A stretch of DNA of 64,000 nucleotides from Lentzea waywayandensis (GCF_900115955.1 NZ_FOYL01000003.1:777117-841116); one strand, 5' to 3'. Shown: positions 29,976-38,844, counted from the stretch's first letter. The notes: generated by a model not told the origin, from the letters alone. Made by a program: numbers and translations.

Positions 29976-30830
29976 TCAAACGGACAACCGCTGCTCCATG
30001 AAGGCCCTCAGCGCGGGCCAATCGCAGTCCTCCGCGACCTCTACCTGGTGCTTTCCCTCGACCAGCGCGCCCTCGTCGTCGATGTCGAGGCCGTGCGTCC
30101 TCAGGTGCAGGGTGCCGGGCACGATCGCCTCCGCCACGGCCACGGCGTCGTGGATCAGGATGCCCTCCTCGCGCCCGGACATGTTCTGCTCGGAATGCCT
30201 CGCGAGGTACGCCCGGTAGGTGCCGGTGAGGTTGCTCAGCACGGGGTCGACGTTCGCGAGGAACTCGGTGTCCGCGATGCACCGCTGCGTCAGGTTGAGC
30301 GGCACGATGATCGGGTTGCCCCTGCGCACGACCGTCCGCGCGGCCTTCGCGTCCGCCCAGAAGTTGAACTCGGCGCGCGCGGTCATGTTGCCCAGGCCGA
30401 GCCCGCCACCCATGACGATCAGCCGCGGGAACTCGACACCGGCTTCGAGCGCTTGGGCGATGTTCGTGAGCGGCCCGATGGCCGCGACCACCGTGTCCGG
30501 CTTGATGTTGTCCGCGAAGAACTGGACGACGTCTTCACTTCGGACGCCTTCGGCGTTCTCCGGCAACGTGTGCGCCTGCCCGCCGAGCCCGTCCTCGCCG
30601 TGCACGTCCGCCGCCCCACCCGGCCCTCCGGAGCCCTTGACCACGGGCACGTCCGTGCGTCCGAGATGAGCGAGCAGTCGCAACGCGTTGGCCGTCGTGA
30701 GGTCGAGCCCGACGTTGCCGAACACCGTGGTGAGGCCCACGAGGTCGACTTCGGGGCTGCGTGCCGCGAGCGCGATCGCGAACGCGTCGTCGACGCCGGG
30801 GTCGGTGTCGATGATGAGAGGAATCGCCAT
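29976..30830 (-). CDS. Inosine/uridine-preferring nucleoside hydrolase family protein
   Basis: 284 residues. N-terminal calcium-binding motif DTDPGVDDAF (D8, D10, D14, D15), VFGNVGLDLTTANALRLL, GPLTNIAQALE and MGGGLGLGN, all diagnostic of the family; HDAVAVAEAI carries the C-terminal Asp. Cleaves the N-glycosidic bond of ribonucleosides; substrate preference cannot be read here. ATG start, 4 nt downstream of the small ABM-like gene, same operon. Confidence 0.92.
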   Translation of the reverse strand: MAIPLIIDTDPGVDDAFAIALAARSPEVDLVGLTTVFGNVGLDLTTANALRLLAHLGRTDVPVVKGSGGPGGAADVHGEDGLGGQAHTLPENAEGVRSEDVVQFFADNIKPDTVVAAIGPLTNIAQALEAGVEFPRLIVMGGGLGLGNMTARAEFNFWADAKAARTVVRRGNPIIVPLNLTQRCIADTEFLANVDPVLSNLTGTYRAYLARHSEQNMSGREEGILIHDAVAVAEAIVPGTLHLRTHGLDIDDEGALVEGKHQVEVAEDCDWPALRAFMEQRLSV

Positions 30831-30834
30831 GCCC

Positions 30835-31110
30835 CTAGGGTGCCTGAGACTCGGCGCCGACCTCGGACACGTCCCACACGACACAGCGCACGCCAGGCGG
30901 TTCTGTCGCCCCTTGGTCGAGCATGTCCTGGTGGTAGCGGCGCGCGTCCGCCTCGTTGTCGTATACCTGGATCATGTGCCCGTCGAGCGTCCACGTGCCG
31001 TGCACGAATCCAGGCAGCCCGACCTTGCTCGACGCCATCAGCGGTACCTGCGCCCGCAACGCGTCGATCGCCTCGGGGCTGATGTCCCAGACGCCGATGA
31101 CCGCCCACAT
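30835..31110 (-). CDS. Small dimeric alpha/beta-barrel (ABM-like) protein
   Basis: 91 residues. WAVIGVWDISPEAIDALRAQ, GFVHGTWTLDGHMIQVYDNEADARRY and VWDVSEVG fit one ferredoxin-like unit of the antibiotic-biosynthesis-monooxygenase/EthD type fold. No cofactor motif. ATG 31110 is chosen because GAGGTG stands 5 nt upstream; the longer frame upstream lacks support. First gene of a two-gene operon with the nucleoside hydrolase; divergent from the acyltransferase with 77 nt between starts. Confidence 0.7.
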   Translation of the reverse strand: MWAVIGVWDISPEAIDALRAQVPLMASSKVGLPGFVHGTWTLDGHMIQVYDNEADARRYHQDMLDQGATEPPGVRCVVWDVSEVGAESQAP

Positions 31111-31187
31111 GTCGCACCTCACGTTCGTCGAGGCCACTTTAGAACCGTCTCCAGCGCGCCGGACGCCCGAAGTTAGAGTCTTCGTCC

Positions 31188-31931
31188 ATGACGAGCATGT
31201 GGGGCGCACCTGTCTGGACTCGCTGGCGCAGGTCGCGCCGGGACCCGATGCAGGCGCGGTTCCTCACGATGGCCTCGCTGCGCTGGATCCTGCGCCACCG
31301 CGCCTACACCCCCTGGTACATCGTGCGGTACTGGCGGCTGCTCAAGTTCCGCCTGCTCAACCCGCACGTGGTGCTGCGCGGCATGGTGTTCTTCGGCAAG
31401 CGCGTCGAGGTCATGGCCCGCCCCGGCTTCGGCCGCCTGGAGATCGGCCGCTGGGTGCACATCGGCGACGGCAACGCCATCCGGTGCCACGAGGGGTCGC
31501 TGCGCATCGGCGACAAGGTCGTGTTCGGCAAGGACAACACGGTCAACTGCTACCTCGACATCGAGATCGGCGCATCCTCGCTGGTCGCGGACTGGGTCTA
31601 CATCTGCGACTTCGACCACAAGGTCGAGGACATCACGCTGCCGATCAAGGACCAGGGCATCGTGAAGTCGCCGGTCCGCATCGGGCCGGACTGCTGGCTC
31701 GGGGCCAAGGTGACCGTGCTGCGCGGCACCCGCGTCGGCCGCGGGTGTGTGCTCGGCGCGCACGCCGTGGTGCGCGGGGACGTGCCGGACTTCAAGATCG
31801 CGGTCGGGATGCCGGCTCGGGTGGTGCGGGATCGGCGGGCCGACTACGAGGCCGATGCGCAGCGGCGGGCGGACATCGCGGACATGGCCCGCAAGGCCAA
31901 GGACGCCTTGGCCAAGCGAGCGGAGGCCTGA
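31188..31931 (+). CDS. Left-handed beta-helix (hexapeptide) acyltransferase
   Basis: 247 residues. An N-terminal amphipathic region is followed by hexapeptide rungs (LEIGRWVHIGDGNAIRC; LRIGDKVVFGKDNTV; VRIGPDCWLGAKVTVLRG; VGRGCVLGAHAVV) and an extended loop with CDFDHKVED. The C-terminal helix is charged. O-acyltransferases of this type modify polysaccharides. Position next to the GT4-GH57-methyltransferase genes matches that of Rv3034c in M. tuberculosis, a transferase linked to methylglucose lipopolysaccharide. TAGAGT 8 nt before the ATG suggests a leaderless transcript. Confidence 0.88.
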   Translation: MTSMWGAPVWTRWRRSRRDPMQARFLTMASLRWILRHRAYTPWYIVRYWRLLKFRLLNPHVVLRGMVFFGKRVEVMARPGFGRLEIGRWVHIGDGNAIRCHEGSLRIGDKVVFGKDNTVNCYLDIEIGASSLVADWVYICDFDHKVEDITLPIKDQGIVKSPVRIGPDCWLGAKVTVLRGTRVGRGCVLGAHAVVRGDVPDFKIAVGMPARVVRDRRADYEADAQRRADIADMARKAKDALAKRAEA

Positions 31932-31935
31932 CAGG

Positions 31936-32718
31936 TCAGCGAGTTGCGTGCCGTTGCCAGGTCAGCGGCGCGAGCTGCGGACGCTTCGGGGTGAAGCCGT
32001 CGCCCGGCTGCCGGCCGATGAGCTTGTTGCGCGTCCGCGTGTAGGCGACCGGCAGCACCTGGTCGCGCAGCCACCGCCAGTGATCGAGAACGGAAGCGCT
32101 CGCGGCCGCGCCATCCAGCGGCATCAGCCAGGACTCGTCGAAAGCAACATCCAACGCAGACAGCACGTGTCCGGCCAACCGCCTGTGCCCCAACGACGAG
32201 AGGTGCAGGCGGTCTGGGCCGAAGTAGCGTGAGTCGTGCACGCACTCGTCGGCCTCCACGTCGACCAGCACCGCGCCGTAGCGGGACGCCGCGGTGCGCA
32301 TGGCGGAGTTCAAGGTCTCGATGCGCGGACGCATGCGCCAGCCGAACGGCATGCGGTGCGAGATGTCGCTCAACGTGAAGACGGCGACGGTCGGGGAAGA
32401 ACCGAACGACGTCACGGCGCGCACCATCGCGTCTGCCCGCTCAGCGATCTGGTCCAGAGTCGCGTTGGACATCACGTCGTTGCCGCCGCCGAACAGCACC
32501 ACCAGGTCAGGCTCCAACGCCGCCGCGGACGGGACCTGCTCCACCAGCATCTGGTCGAGACGGCGGCCGCGCACGCCGAGATTGGCGTAGCGGAAGCCCG
32601 GCGCGTCCAGTGCTGACGCGACTCGGTCCGCCCAGCCCCGGTAGCGGCCGTCAGGGAGCAGGTCGTCCAGGCCCTCGGTGCAGCTGTCCCCGAGCGCCAC
32701 GAAGCGTTGGTATTTCAT
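31936..32718 (-). CDS. SGNH/GDSL-family esterase or acyltransferase
   Basis: 260 residues. Block I ALGDSCTEGL (nucleophile S12), block II with NLGVRGRRLDQ, block III LFGGGNDVMSN and block V DRLHLSSLGHRRLA (Asp/His) are all present; no signal peptide, so it is cytosolic. GAGGA precedes the ATG. SGNH proteins may deacylate or acylate sugars; the mycobacterial octanoyltransferase of the methylglucose lipopolysaccharide pathway has this fold as I recall, which would fit this neighbourhood but is unproven. It ends 5 nt from the convergent acyltransferase gene. Confidence 0.85.
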   Translation of the reverse strand: MKYQRFVALGDSCTEGLDDLLPDGRYRGWADRVASALDAPGFRYANLGVRGRRLDQMLVEQVPSAAALEPDLVVLFGGGNDVMSNATLDQIAERADAMVRAVTSFGSSPTVAVFTLSDISHRMPFGWRMRPRIETLNSAMRTAASRYGAVLVDVEADECVHDSRYFGPDRLHLSSLGHRRLAGHVLSALDVAFDESWLMPLDGAAASASVLDHWRWLRDQVLPVAYTRTRNKLIGRQPGDGFTPKRPQLAPLTWQRHATR

Positions 32719-32766
32719 TCAGTCCTCGGTCACCTGTTGTTAACGGGACCGGCGACTGTAGCGGAT

Positions 32767-34014
32767 CTAGGTGAACAGATTGCCCGTAGCGATCTTGGGG
32801 CGGCCCAGGACGCGTGGTTCGCGCACCAAAGCGTTGGCGTAGACGGAAGCCGTGTCGGAAGCGATCGTGGCCCAGTTGAAGTCCGTGGCCAGACGCGCTT
32901 TCGCAGCGCGCGCACGAGCAGCGGCCGCGGAAGGATCGGACAGCACGTCACGCACGGCGCGCGTGAGTCCGTCCACGTCACCAGGGGTGAACGACAGCCC
33001 GGTCACCCCGTCCAGCACGACTTCGCCGAGCCCGCCGGCGGTCGACGCGACCAGGGGCGTTCCGGCGGCCGCGGCTTCCAGGGCCACGATGCCGAAAGGT
33101 TCGTAGCGAGAGGGCAGCACGACGGCGTCGGCTGCTGTGAGCAACGCCGCCAAAGACCTGTCGGACAGATGGCCGACGAACTCCACGGCCCGCAGCACAC
33201 GATGCTTGCGCGCCTGGTCCTGCAACCACTCGGTCTGCGAACCGCCACCGGCCACGACCACGCGCGTGCCCCGGTGGAAACGACGGATCCGGGGGAGGGC
33301 GGCGATCAGGTCCTGAATGCCCTTCTCCCACTCGATCCGGCCGAAGAACAGCAGCAGCGGATCACCGTGCGGCGAGTAGGTCCGCCGAGCGGCGCCGACG
33401 TCCTTCGCGCGCACCTTCCATCCGCCCGGCTCGATGCCGTTGTGCAGCACGGAAACGTCGGCGGTGTCCACTTCGAACAGATGCGCGACCTCGCCGCGCA
33501 TCGCCGATGAGCAGGTGATCAGCGAGTCGGCGCGGTTCGCCAGCCACCACTCCACCGAGTGCACCTGCTGGTTCAGCGGGTGCGACAGCCAGCCGGAGTG
33601 CCGACCGGCCTCGGTCGCGTGGATCGTCGCCACCAACGGCACGCCGAACGCCTCGGCGAGAGCCACGGCCGGATGCGCGACCAACCAGTCGTGCGCGTGC
33701 ACGACGTCGGGACGCCACGAGTCCAGCGCCAGCCCGGCGCGCGTCATCGCGTGACCCATCGCGAGCGTCCACGCCAAGAGGTCCTTCTCGAACACGAAGT
33801 GCGCTGGGTCCTCGGCGACGCGGACCAGCCGCACGCCCTCGCTCACCACGTCCACGGTGGGATGGGTGATCGCATCGGTGCCGGAAGGTTGACGGCACAG
33901 CACGACGACGTCGTGCCCCTGCGCGGCCAGCTGTGTCGCGAGCGCGTGGACGTGCCTGCCCAGCCCGCCGACGACCACCGGCGGGTACTCCCACGACAAC
34001 ATCAGCACGCGCAT
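32767..34014 (-). CDS. GT4 glycosyltransferase (Rv3032-like alpha-glucan elongation)
   Basis: 415 residues, GT-B fold. N-terminal MRVLMLSWEYPPVVVGGLGRH, a central HAHDWLVAHPA, and the donor-site motifs GRIEWEKGIQDLIAALP and SRYEPFGIVALEAAAAGTPLV (E-x7-E). Rv3032 in M. tuberculosis, with the same neighbours, elongates alpha-1,4-glucan for methylglucose lipopolysaccharide and capsular glucan. ATG start 4 nt after the GH57 stop; GGGGTAGCGGG precedes it. Last gene of the methyltransferase-GH57-GT4 operon. Confidence 0.9.
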   Translation of the reverse strand: MRVLMLSWEYPPVVVGGLGRHVHALATQLAAQGHDVVVLCRQPSGTDAITHPTVDVVSEGVRLVRVAEDPAHFVFEKDLLAWTLAMGHAMTRAGLALDSWRPDVVHAHDWLVAHPAVALAEAFGVPLVATIHATEAGRHSGWLSHPLNQQVHSVEWWLANRADSLITCSSAMRGEVAHLFEVDTADVSVLHNGIEPGGWKVRAKDVGAARRTYSPHGDPLLLFFGRIEWEKGIQDLIAALPRIRRFHRGTRVVVAGGGSQTEWLQDQARKHRVLRAVEFVGHLSDRSLAALLTAADAVVLPSRYEPFGIVALEAAAAGTPLVASTAGGLGEVVLDGVTGLSFTPGDVDGLTRAVRDVLSDPSAAAARARAAKARLATDFNWATIASDTASVYANALVREPRVLGRPKIATGNLFT

Positions 34015-34018
34015 CCCG

Positions 34019-35482
34019 CTACCCCATTCCTCGCGCGTCCAGGTGCCCGAACGGGCCGTCTGCCGCGCGGAGCTCCGTTGCTCTCGCCTGTCCACGACCG
34101 TGTCGCGTCAACGCCGCGAGCTCGCTGAAACGGTCGCTGTGAATCTTCGCGCGGTAGCGGGCGTAGTCGGCGGCCGAGTCCTTGGTGACCATGAACGCCC
34201 AGTCGCTCGACAGCGCCAGAAGCGCCTCGCGCACCGCCTGGTCCAGCACCGGATTCCTCACGTCGGAGGAGAAGTCCAGTCCCAGCAGCTCTTTCTGCAC
34301 CGACTCGTTCAACGACACGATGTCCGCCACCTGCGCGCCGTCCCACACGCGCCAGTCCTTGCCGCTGCCCCACGACGACGCCGGCAGCTCGACCGGCGCA
34401 CCCACGTGCCCGGCCTCGACGGCGCCCCGCAACGTCGTCACGCGCACGCCCGCTTCCGGCAACGCGCGCAGCACGGCCTCCAGCCACAACGGACCCTCGT
34501 GCCACCAGTGCCCGTACAGCTCGGTGTCGTAGGCCGCCACGACGAGACCGCCGTCGATCGCGCGCAACCGCCGCACGACCGTCTCCACGAAGTCGGCCAC
34601 ATGCCTGTCGAGAGCCTCGCGCGCCAGCAACGGGTCGTACGGCCGCTTGTCCTCCGGCGCCACGTTCTTGCCCGTCACCCGCGACGGCTTGAGGCCCGTC
34701 GGGTGATCGTAGGTGTGAAAATCCCGGTACGCGGCATCGCCCGGATAGCCGACTTTGGGCGACCAGACGCGGTACGAGACCTCCAGATCACGTCCGAACG
34801 CCAGCACGTCGGACGAACCCACCGGATGCGCGGACGACGTGTCGCCGTGCAGCGCGGGCCCGTCGACCATGAACCGCCGCACGCCCGCCGCCGCGTACCC
34901 CGCCTCCATGCCGGGCGAGTAACCGCACTCCGGCGCCCAGATCCCTTCCGGCGCACGGCCGACGCGTAACGCGGTGTCGTCCAGACCCGTCCGCAGCGCG
35001 AACGCCCGCACACGAGGATCCAGCAACGGCTGGAAAGGATGCGTGGCGGGCCCGCCGAGCAGCTCGATCGTCGAAGAGTCCACAAGGGACCGGAGAACCG
35101 GCGAGAACCCGTGCCGCCACTGGCTTTCGAACCTGTCCAGCGCCCAGGAGGAGGCGCGGTGCTCGTACGCCGACAGCTCCCGCAGCCGTTCTCCGGCGAA
35201 GTGCGAGCGCAGGTGCCAGTTGCCGAGCCAGTCGTGCATGCCGCGCAGGCAGTACGGGTCGTCCAGTTGCGCGGCCAGGATCGGGGTGACGCCGAGCGTC
35301 AGGACGTCGGAACGGCCCTCGTCGGCGAACCGGCGCAGCATGTCCACGATGGGCAGGTACGAGTGCGCCCACGCCTGGTAGAGCCACTCCTCGCCGACCG
35401 GCCACGCGCCGTGGTGCGCGAGCCACGGCAGATGGCTGTGCAGGACGAGACAGAACGTGCCCTCCGAAGCTTTCGCCGTCAC
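34019..35482 (-). CDS. GH57 1,4-alpha-glucan branching enzyme
   Basis: 487 residues. GH57 motif 1 is HSHLPWL (H15, H17), the nucleophile is E185 in GIWAPECGYSPG, and D319 in AYDTELYGHWWHEG is the acid. A C-terminal helical domain (DUF1957-like) holds DWAFMVTKDSAADYARYR, typical of GH57 branching enzymes such as Rv3031. GTG start overlaps the methyltransferase TGA by 4 nt. Together with glgB it gives the strain two unrelated branching enzymes, each tied to its own elongating enzyme. Confidence 0.92.
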   Translation of the reverse strand: MTAKASEGTFCLVLHSHLPWLAHHGAWPVGEEWLYQAWAHSYLPIVDMLRRFADEGRSDVLTLGVTPILAAQLDDPYCLRGMHDWLGNWHLRSHFAGERLRELSAYEHRASSWALDRFESQWRHGFSPVLRSLVDSSTIELLGGPATHPFQPLLDPRVRAFALRTGLDDTALRVGRAPEGIWAPECGYSPGMEAGYAAAGVRRFMVDGPALHGDTSSAHPVGSSDVLAFGRDLEVSYRVWSPKVGYPGDAAYRDFHTYDHPTGLKPSRVTGKNVAPEDKRPYDPLLAREALDRHVADFVETVVRRLRAIDGGLVVAAYDTELYGHWWHEGPLWLEAVLRALPEAGVRVTTLRGAVEAGHVGAPVELPASSWGSGKDWRVWDGAQVADIVSLNESVQKELLGLDFSSDVRNPVLDQAVREALLALSSDWAFMVTKDSAADYARYRAKIHSDRFSELAALTRHGRGQARATELRAADGPFGHLDARGMG

Positions 35483-36207
35483 GCGCGCACCGCCACTGCC
35501 ACGAGATCGAGGCAGGCGTCCATGTCGTCCGGGGTGATGTCGAAGTCTTCCACCGTCACCGACTCCACAGCCTCCTTGAGCTCGGCCGGCCACGGCGCAC
35601 CGGACAGGGCGACTTCGACCTGTGCGTTGATGATCTGTCCGTTCAGGAGCGTGTCAAGCCTTCGTCCGTGACGCAGTCCGGTCAGTTCGTCAACGCGGAA
35701 ACCAGCCTCGCGCAGCATCTCGTCCAGTTCGGACGGAGCGAGTTCCCTGGTGTGGAACGGGTTCAGCGGCGTGTCCTGGCCGGGGGAGAACGTCAGCCTG
35801 TTCGGCGTCGTCACGATGAGCCTCCCACCGGGACGCAGCACCCGCAGGCACTCCGCCAGGAACCCCTCCTGGTCCCACAGGTGCTCGATGACCTGCAGGT
35901 TCGCCACCACGTCGACGCTGGCGTCGCGCAACGGCAGCGTCGCCAGGTTGCCGCGGAGCACGTTGAGCTGCGGGTACGCGCGCGACACGTGCTGCGACGT
36001 CAGCTCGTCGTAGTCGAGGGCGATCACCCGGCGCGCGACCGTGCGGATCAGCTGCGCGCCGTAGCCCTCGCCGCAGCCCGCCTCCAGCACGACGGCGTCC
36101 GCGCAGTGGCCGATGAGATGGAGATAGGCCGCCTCGTGCCGCCGGAACCAGTAGTTCTCTTCCGCGATACCGGGCACGGTGCGTTCGCCGGTCAGGGGGA
36201 GGGTCAC
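35479..36207 (-). CDS. SAM-dependent methyltransferase of the GT4-GH57 operon (Rv3030-like)
   Basis: 242 residues. Motif I VVLEAGCGEGYGAQL, then VIALDYDE, LPLRDASVDVVANLQVIEHL and LRPGGRLIVTTPN; a C-terminal extension begins near LNGQIINAQ. Its position upstream of GH57 and GT4 equals that of Rv3030, thought to methylate sugars of the methylglucose polymer. GTG start without a ribosome site but with TAACCT 7 nt upstream, so probably leaderless; that hexamer overlaps the stop of the preceding gene. Four-nt overlap with GH57. Confidence 0.85.
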   Translation of the reverse strand: MTLPLTGERTVPGIAEENYWFRRHEAAYLHLIGHCADAVVLEAGCGEGYGAQLIRTVARRVIALDYDELTSQHVSRAYPQLNVLRGNLATLPLRDASVDVVANLQVIEHLWDQEGFLAECLRVLRPGGRLIVTTPNRLTFSPGQDTPLNPFHTRELAPSELDEMLREAGFRVDELTGLRHGRRLDTLLNGQIINAQVEVALSGAPWPAELKEAVESVTVEDFDITPDDMDACLDLVAVAVRA

Positions 36208-36217
36208 GCCCGCCAGG

Positions 36218-36565
36218 TTACTTGCCAGTAGACCGCCTGCGAACTACCTGGTGCGCGATGGCGGTGGCGACACCGGCCGCGGCGAGTGCCGCCGTCGTCG
36301 TGGAGTCCATGTACTTGGACAGGCTGGGTGCCTGACTCGGTCCGGCCAGCCACATCGTCAACGGAGTGGCGTAGGCCAGCGTCAGGGCTCCTGACCACCA
36401 GCGCAGCGCCTTGGAACGGCCCTTGCGCAGGCTCGCGACGAGCACGACCACGATCGGGATCCCGGAGAGCAGGCCGAACTTGCCGATCACCATGACGGGA
36501 ACGGCCCAGGCCGCGACGAGGACGCGCTTCGACGGGTGGACGGAGGCGCGGGTGTCAGTGGACAT
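36218..36565 (-). CDS. Small membrane protein
   Basis: 115 residues with three hydrophobic helices (about 15-42, 55-73, 88-106). No family recognised. AAGGAGAAG precedes the ATG; the same ribosome site precedes the lipoprotein gene 39 nt upstream, so the two are an operon under the TetR gene at 37366. Confidence 0.75.
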   Translation of the reverse strand: MSTDTRASVHPSKRVLVAAWAVPVMVIGKFGLLSGIPIVVVLVASLRKGRSKALRWWSGALTLAYATPLTMWLAGPSQAPSLSKYMDSTTTAALAAAGVATAIAHQVVRRRSTGK

Positions 36566-36604
36566 GGTCTTCTCCTTGGGGGTTTCGGGTGTCGGTGCGG
36601 AACG

Positions 36605-37243
36605 TCAGTTCTGGGCGGGACGGGCTTCGGCGGCGGCCTTGAGGTCGGCCAGCCAGAAGTCGAGGCCGCCGCCGAGGAGCTTGATGGCGGTGGCCGGGTC
36701 GGCCTCCACCTGAGCGCCGGTCCAGCTCTCCTCTGTGCGGACCAGGACGCCACCGTCCACCTCGGTGAAGGTCCAGACGTGGACGCCCTCGTCGATGCCG
36801 AGGCCCTGGCCGACCGCGGGGCCGCTCCAGCGCACGCACTCGCCGGTCTTGACCCCGAGGACGGTCGAGGTGATGTTCAGCGTGGTGGCGGGCGTGGTCG
36901 GCGTCGCGGGTGCCGGGGTCGTCCACTCGAACTTCGAACCCGCCTTCAGTTCGCCCTGGTCCAGCCTCTTCGCGCTGGTGACGGCCTTCTGCCAGGCCGG
37001 CCAGCCCTCCACCTCGGTCTGCACCTTCCAGACCGTGCTCAGCGGCGCGTTGATGCGGGTCTCGGTCCGGTGGTGCAGCTGGGCGGCGGGGTTGATGCCC
37101 TGGCCCTCGCAGGTCACCGAGGTCGGCGCGGCGGCGCTGCTGCTCGGAGCAGGCGAGCTCGACGGCGCGCTCTGGCATGCGGTGATGGCGAGCAGTCCGG
37201 CGCTGAGCGAGAGGGCGGTCAGGGCGGTGCGCGTGCGGGTCAT
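36605..37243 (-). CDS. Lipoprotein with SRPBCC (START-like) domain
   Basis: 212 residues. Lipobox LAITACQS puts the acylated Cys at about residue 23; a Ser/Ala/Pro linker follows. The rest is a polyketide-cyclase/SRPBCC fold (TRINAPLSTVWKVQTEVEGWPAWQKAV; SKFEWTTP; GECVRWSGP; HVWTFTEVDGGVLVRTEESWTG). Such domains bind hydrophobic ligands; an exported lipid-anchored form is less usual than the cytosolic one. Divergent from a TetR gene with a palindrome between them. Confidence 0.85.
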   Translation of the reverse strand: MTRTRTALTALSLSAGLLAITACQSAPSSSPAPSSSAAAPTSVTCEGQGINPAAQLHHRTETRINAPLSTVWKVQTEVEGWPAWQKAVTSAKRLDQGELKAGSKFEWTTPAPATPTTPATTLNITSTVLGVKTGECVRWSGPAVGQGLGIDEGVHVWTFTEVDGGVLVRTEESWTGAQVEADPATAIKLLGGGLDFWLADLKAAAEARPAQN

Positions 37244-37281
37244 GGGACTTCTCCTTCGGTTCGTTAGCGGCAGTCGCGCTA

Positions 37282-37296
37282 GTTAGAAGCTCTAAC
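37282..37296. promoter_or_regulatory. Probable TetR operator
   Basis: GTTAGAAGCTCTAAC, a perfect 6+3+6 palindrome in the divergent region. A single half-site TCTAAC recurs at 37359-37364 just before the TetR ATG. Confidence 0.6.
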
Positions 37297-37365
37297 TGTT
37301 GTGACATGCAGAAGCTAAACCGAGACGCCCGTGACTGTCAATAACGAATGTGAGAGGGTCTAACC

Positions 37366-38001
37366 ATGACGGAGTCGGTGCGGAACCCCCGAGAGCGCTA
37401 CCGGGCCCAGGTGCGCGACGAGGTCAAGCGGCACGCGTGGGAGCAGATCGCCACGGCCGGGGTGACGGCGTTGTCGCTCAACGCCATCGCCAAGGAGATG
37501 GGCATGAGCGGGCCCGCGCTGTACCGGTACTTCGCCGGTCGCGACGAGCTGATCACCGCGCTCATCCGGGACGCCTACCGCAGCCTCGCCGACACCGTCC
37601 GTGCCGCCCACGCGGCCGGCACCACCGCGGTGGCGCTCGCCGCGGTCATCAGGGAGTGGGCCCTGAGCGACCCGCAGCGCTACCTGCTCATCTACGGCAC
37701 GCCCGTGCCCGGCTACCACGCGCCCGACGACATCACCGCGATCTCGGACGAGATCCTGGCGGTGCTGCTGGAGGTCTGCGCCGGAGAGTCGGAGGAGCCG
37801 CCGAAGACCCCGTTCGACGTGCTTCTGAGCATGAACCGCGGCTGGGCGGGCGCTCTCGCCGCGTCATCGCCGACAGTGCATCGCGCCCTGTCCTTCTGGA
37901 CGCGTCTTCAGGGCGTGCTCTCGCTCGAACTAGCCGGTCACCTCACGCCGATGGGGATCGACCCCGGCCTGCTCCTCGCGGAGGAAGTGGCCGAGCTCTG
38001 A
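37366..38001 (+). CDS. TetR-family regulator (WHG-type C-terminus)
   Basis: 211 residues. HTH at about 20-66 (WEQIATAGVTALSLNAIAKEMGMSGPALYRYFAGRDELI), then a C-terminal domain beginning AHAAGTTAVALAAVIREWALSDPQRYLLIYG, as in the TetR_C_13/WHG group. Divergent from the lipoprotein/membrane-protein operon, its likely target. GAGAGGG precedes the ATG. Its end abuts the DegV gene on the other strand with no gap. Confidence 0.9.
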   Translation: MTESVRNPRERYRAQVRDEVKRHAWEQIATAGVTALSLNAIAKEMGMSGPALYRYFAGRDELITALIRDAYRSLADTVRAAHAAGTTAVALAAVIREWALSDPQRYLLIYGTPVPGYHAPDDITAISDEILAVLLEVCAGESEEPPKTPFDVLLSMNRGWAGALAASSPTVHRALSFWTRLQGVLSLELAGHLTPMGIDPGLLLAEEVAEL

Positions 38002-38844
38002 TCAGAACGGTGAGACGGTGACGGCCAGCGCTCCCGGCCCCACGTTCGCGCCGATCGCCGCGCTGACCTGCGTCAGGACGACGTCGCGGGCGTGCGGGAT
38101 CCGCTTCTGCAGCATCTGGAGCAGCTCGTGGCCCTCCTTCTCGGCCGCGAAGTGCTCGACCGCGAGGTCCACGTTGCGTCCGTAGGCGAGCGCCACCGCC
38201 TTGTCCGCGAGCTTCGACAGCGCCCGGTCCCGGCCGACGACCTTGTCGAACGGCTCCACCTCGCCGTTCACGACCGTGAGCAGCGGCTTCACCGAGAGCG
38301 CGTCGCCGAAGAGCTTCGCCGCCGCGCTGACCCGGCCGGCCTGACGCAGGTAGTGCAGCGTGTCGACGTAGATCAGCACGTGGGCGTCGCGGCCGCGCTG
38401 CTCGGCGACGCCGCGCGCGTTCTGGACGTTGCCGCCGCTCTGCACGATCCGTGCCGCCGCGAGCGCCGCGAACCCGAGCGTCATCCCCGACGAGTGCGAG
38501 TCGACGATGAACACCGGCACGCGCGACTTGGCCGCGGCCGCCTTCGCCGCGTCCGTCGCGGGGGAGAGCTTCGGCGTCACATGCACCGAGATGATCGTCT
38601 CCGCGCCCTTCGCCCACGCGTCCTGATAGGCCCAGAAGAACGCGTCCGGCGCCGGCGGCTGCGTCGTGATCGGGATCTGCGCCTCCATCGCCTGGAGCAG
38701 CCTGTCGGTCGGCACGTATGCCTCGTCGATCAGTTCCGACCCGATCTTGAGCTGCATCGGGACCGTGATGATGTTGAACCGGTCCGCCAGACGGGCCGGC
38801 AGTGACGCGGTCGAGTCGGTGACGACGGCTACTCGTGAGGACAC
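38002..38844 (-). CDS. DegV-family fatty-acid-binding protein (copy 1)
   Basis: 280 residues. AVVTDSTASLP, the second lipid contact VDSHSSGMTLGFAAL, YVDTLHYLRQAGRVS and KPLLTVVNGEVEPFDKV identify DegV. In Firmicutes such proteins (FakB) present fatty acids to a kinase; actinobacterial roles are unclear. The GTG at 38844 has TAGCCT 8 nt upstream and no ribosome site, suggesting leaderless translation. A second copy of equal length lies at 42.6-43.4 kb. Confidence 0.9.
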   Translation of the reverse strand: MSSRVAVVTDSTASLPARLADRFNIITVPMQLKIGSELIDEAYVPTDRLLQAMEAQIPITTQPPAPDAFFWAYQDAWAKGAETIISVHVTPKLSPATDAAKAAAAKSRVPVFIVDSHSSGMTLGFAALAAARIVQSGGNVQNARGVAEQRGRDAHVLIYVDTLHYLRQAGRVSAAAKLFGDALSVKPLLTVVNGEVEPFDKVVGRDRALSKLADKAVALAYGRNVDLAVEHFAAEKEGHELLQMLQKRIPHARDVVLTQVSAAIGANVGPGALAVTVSPF

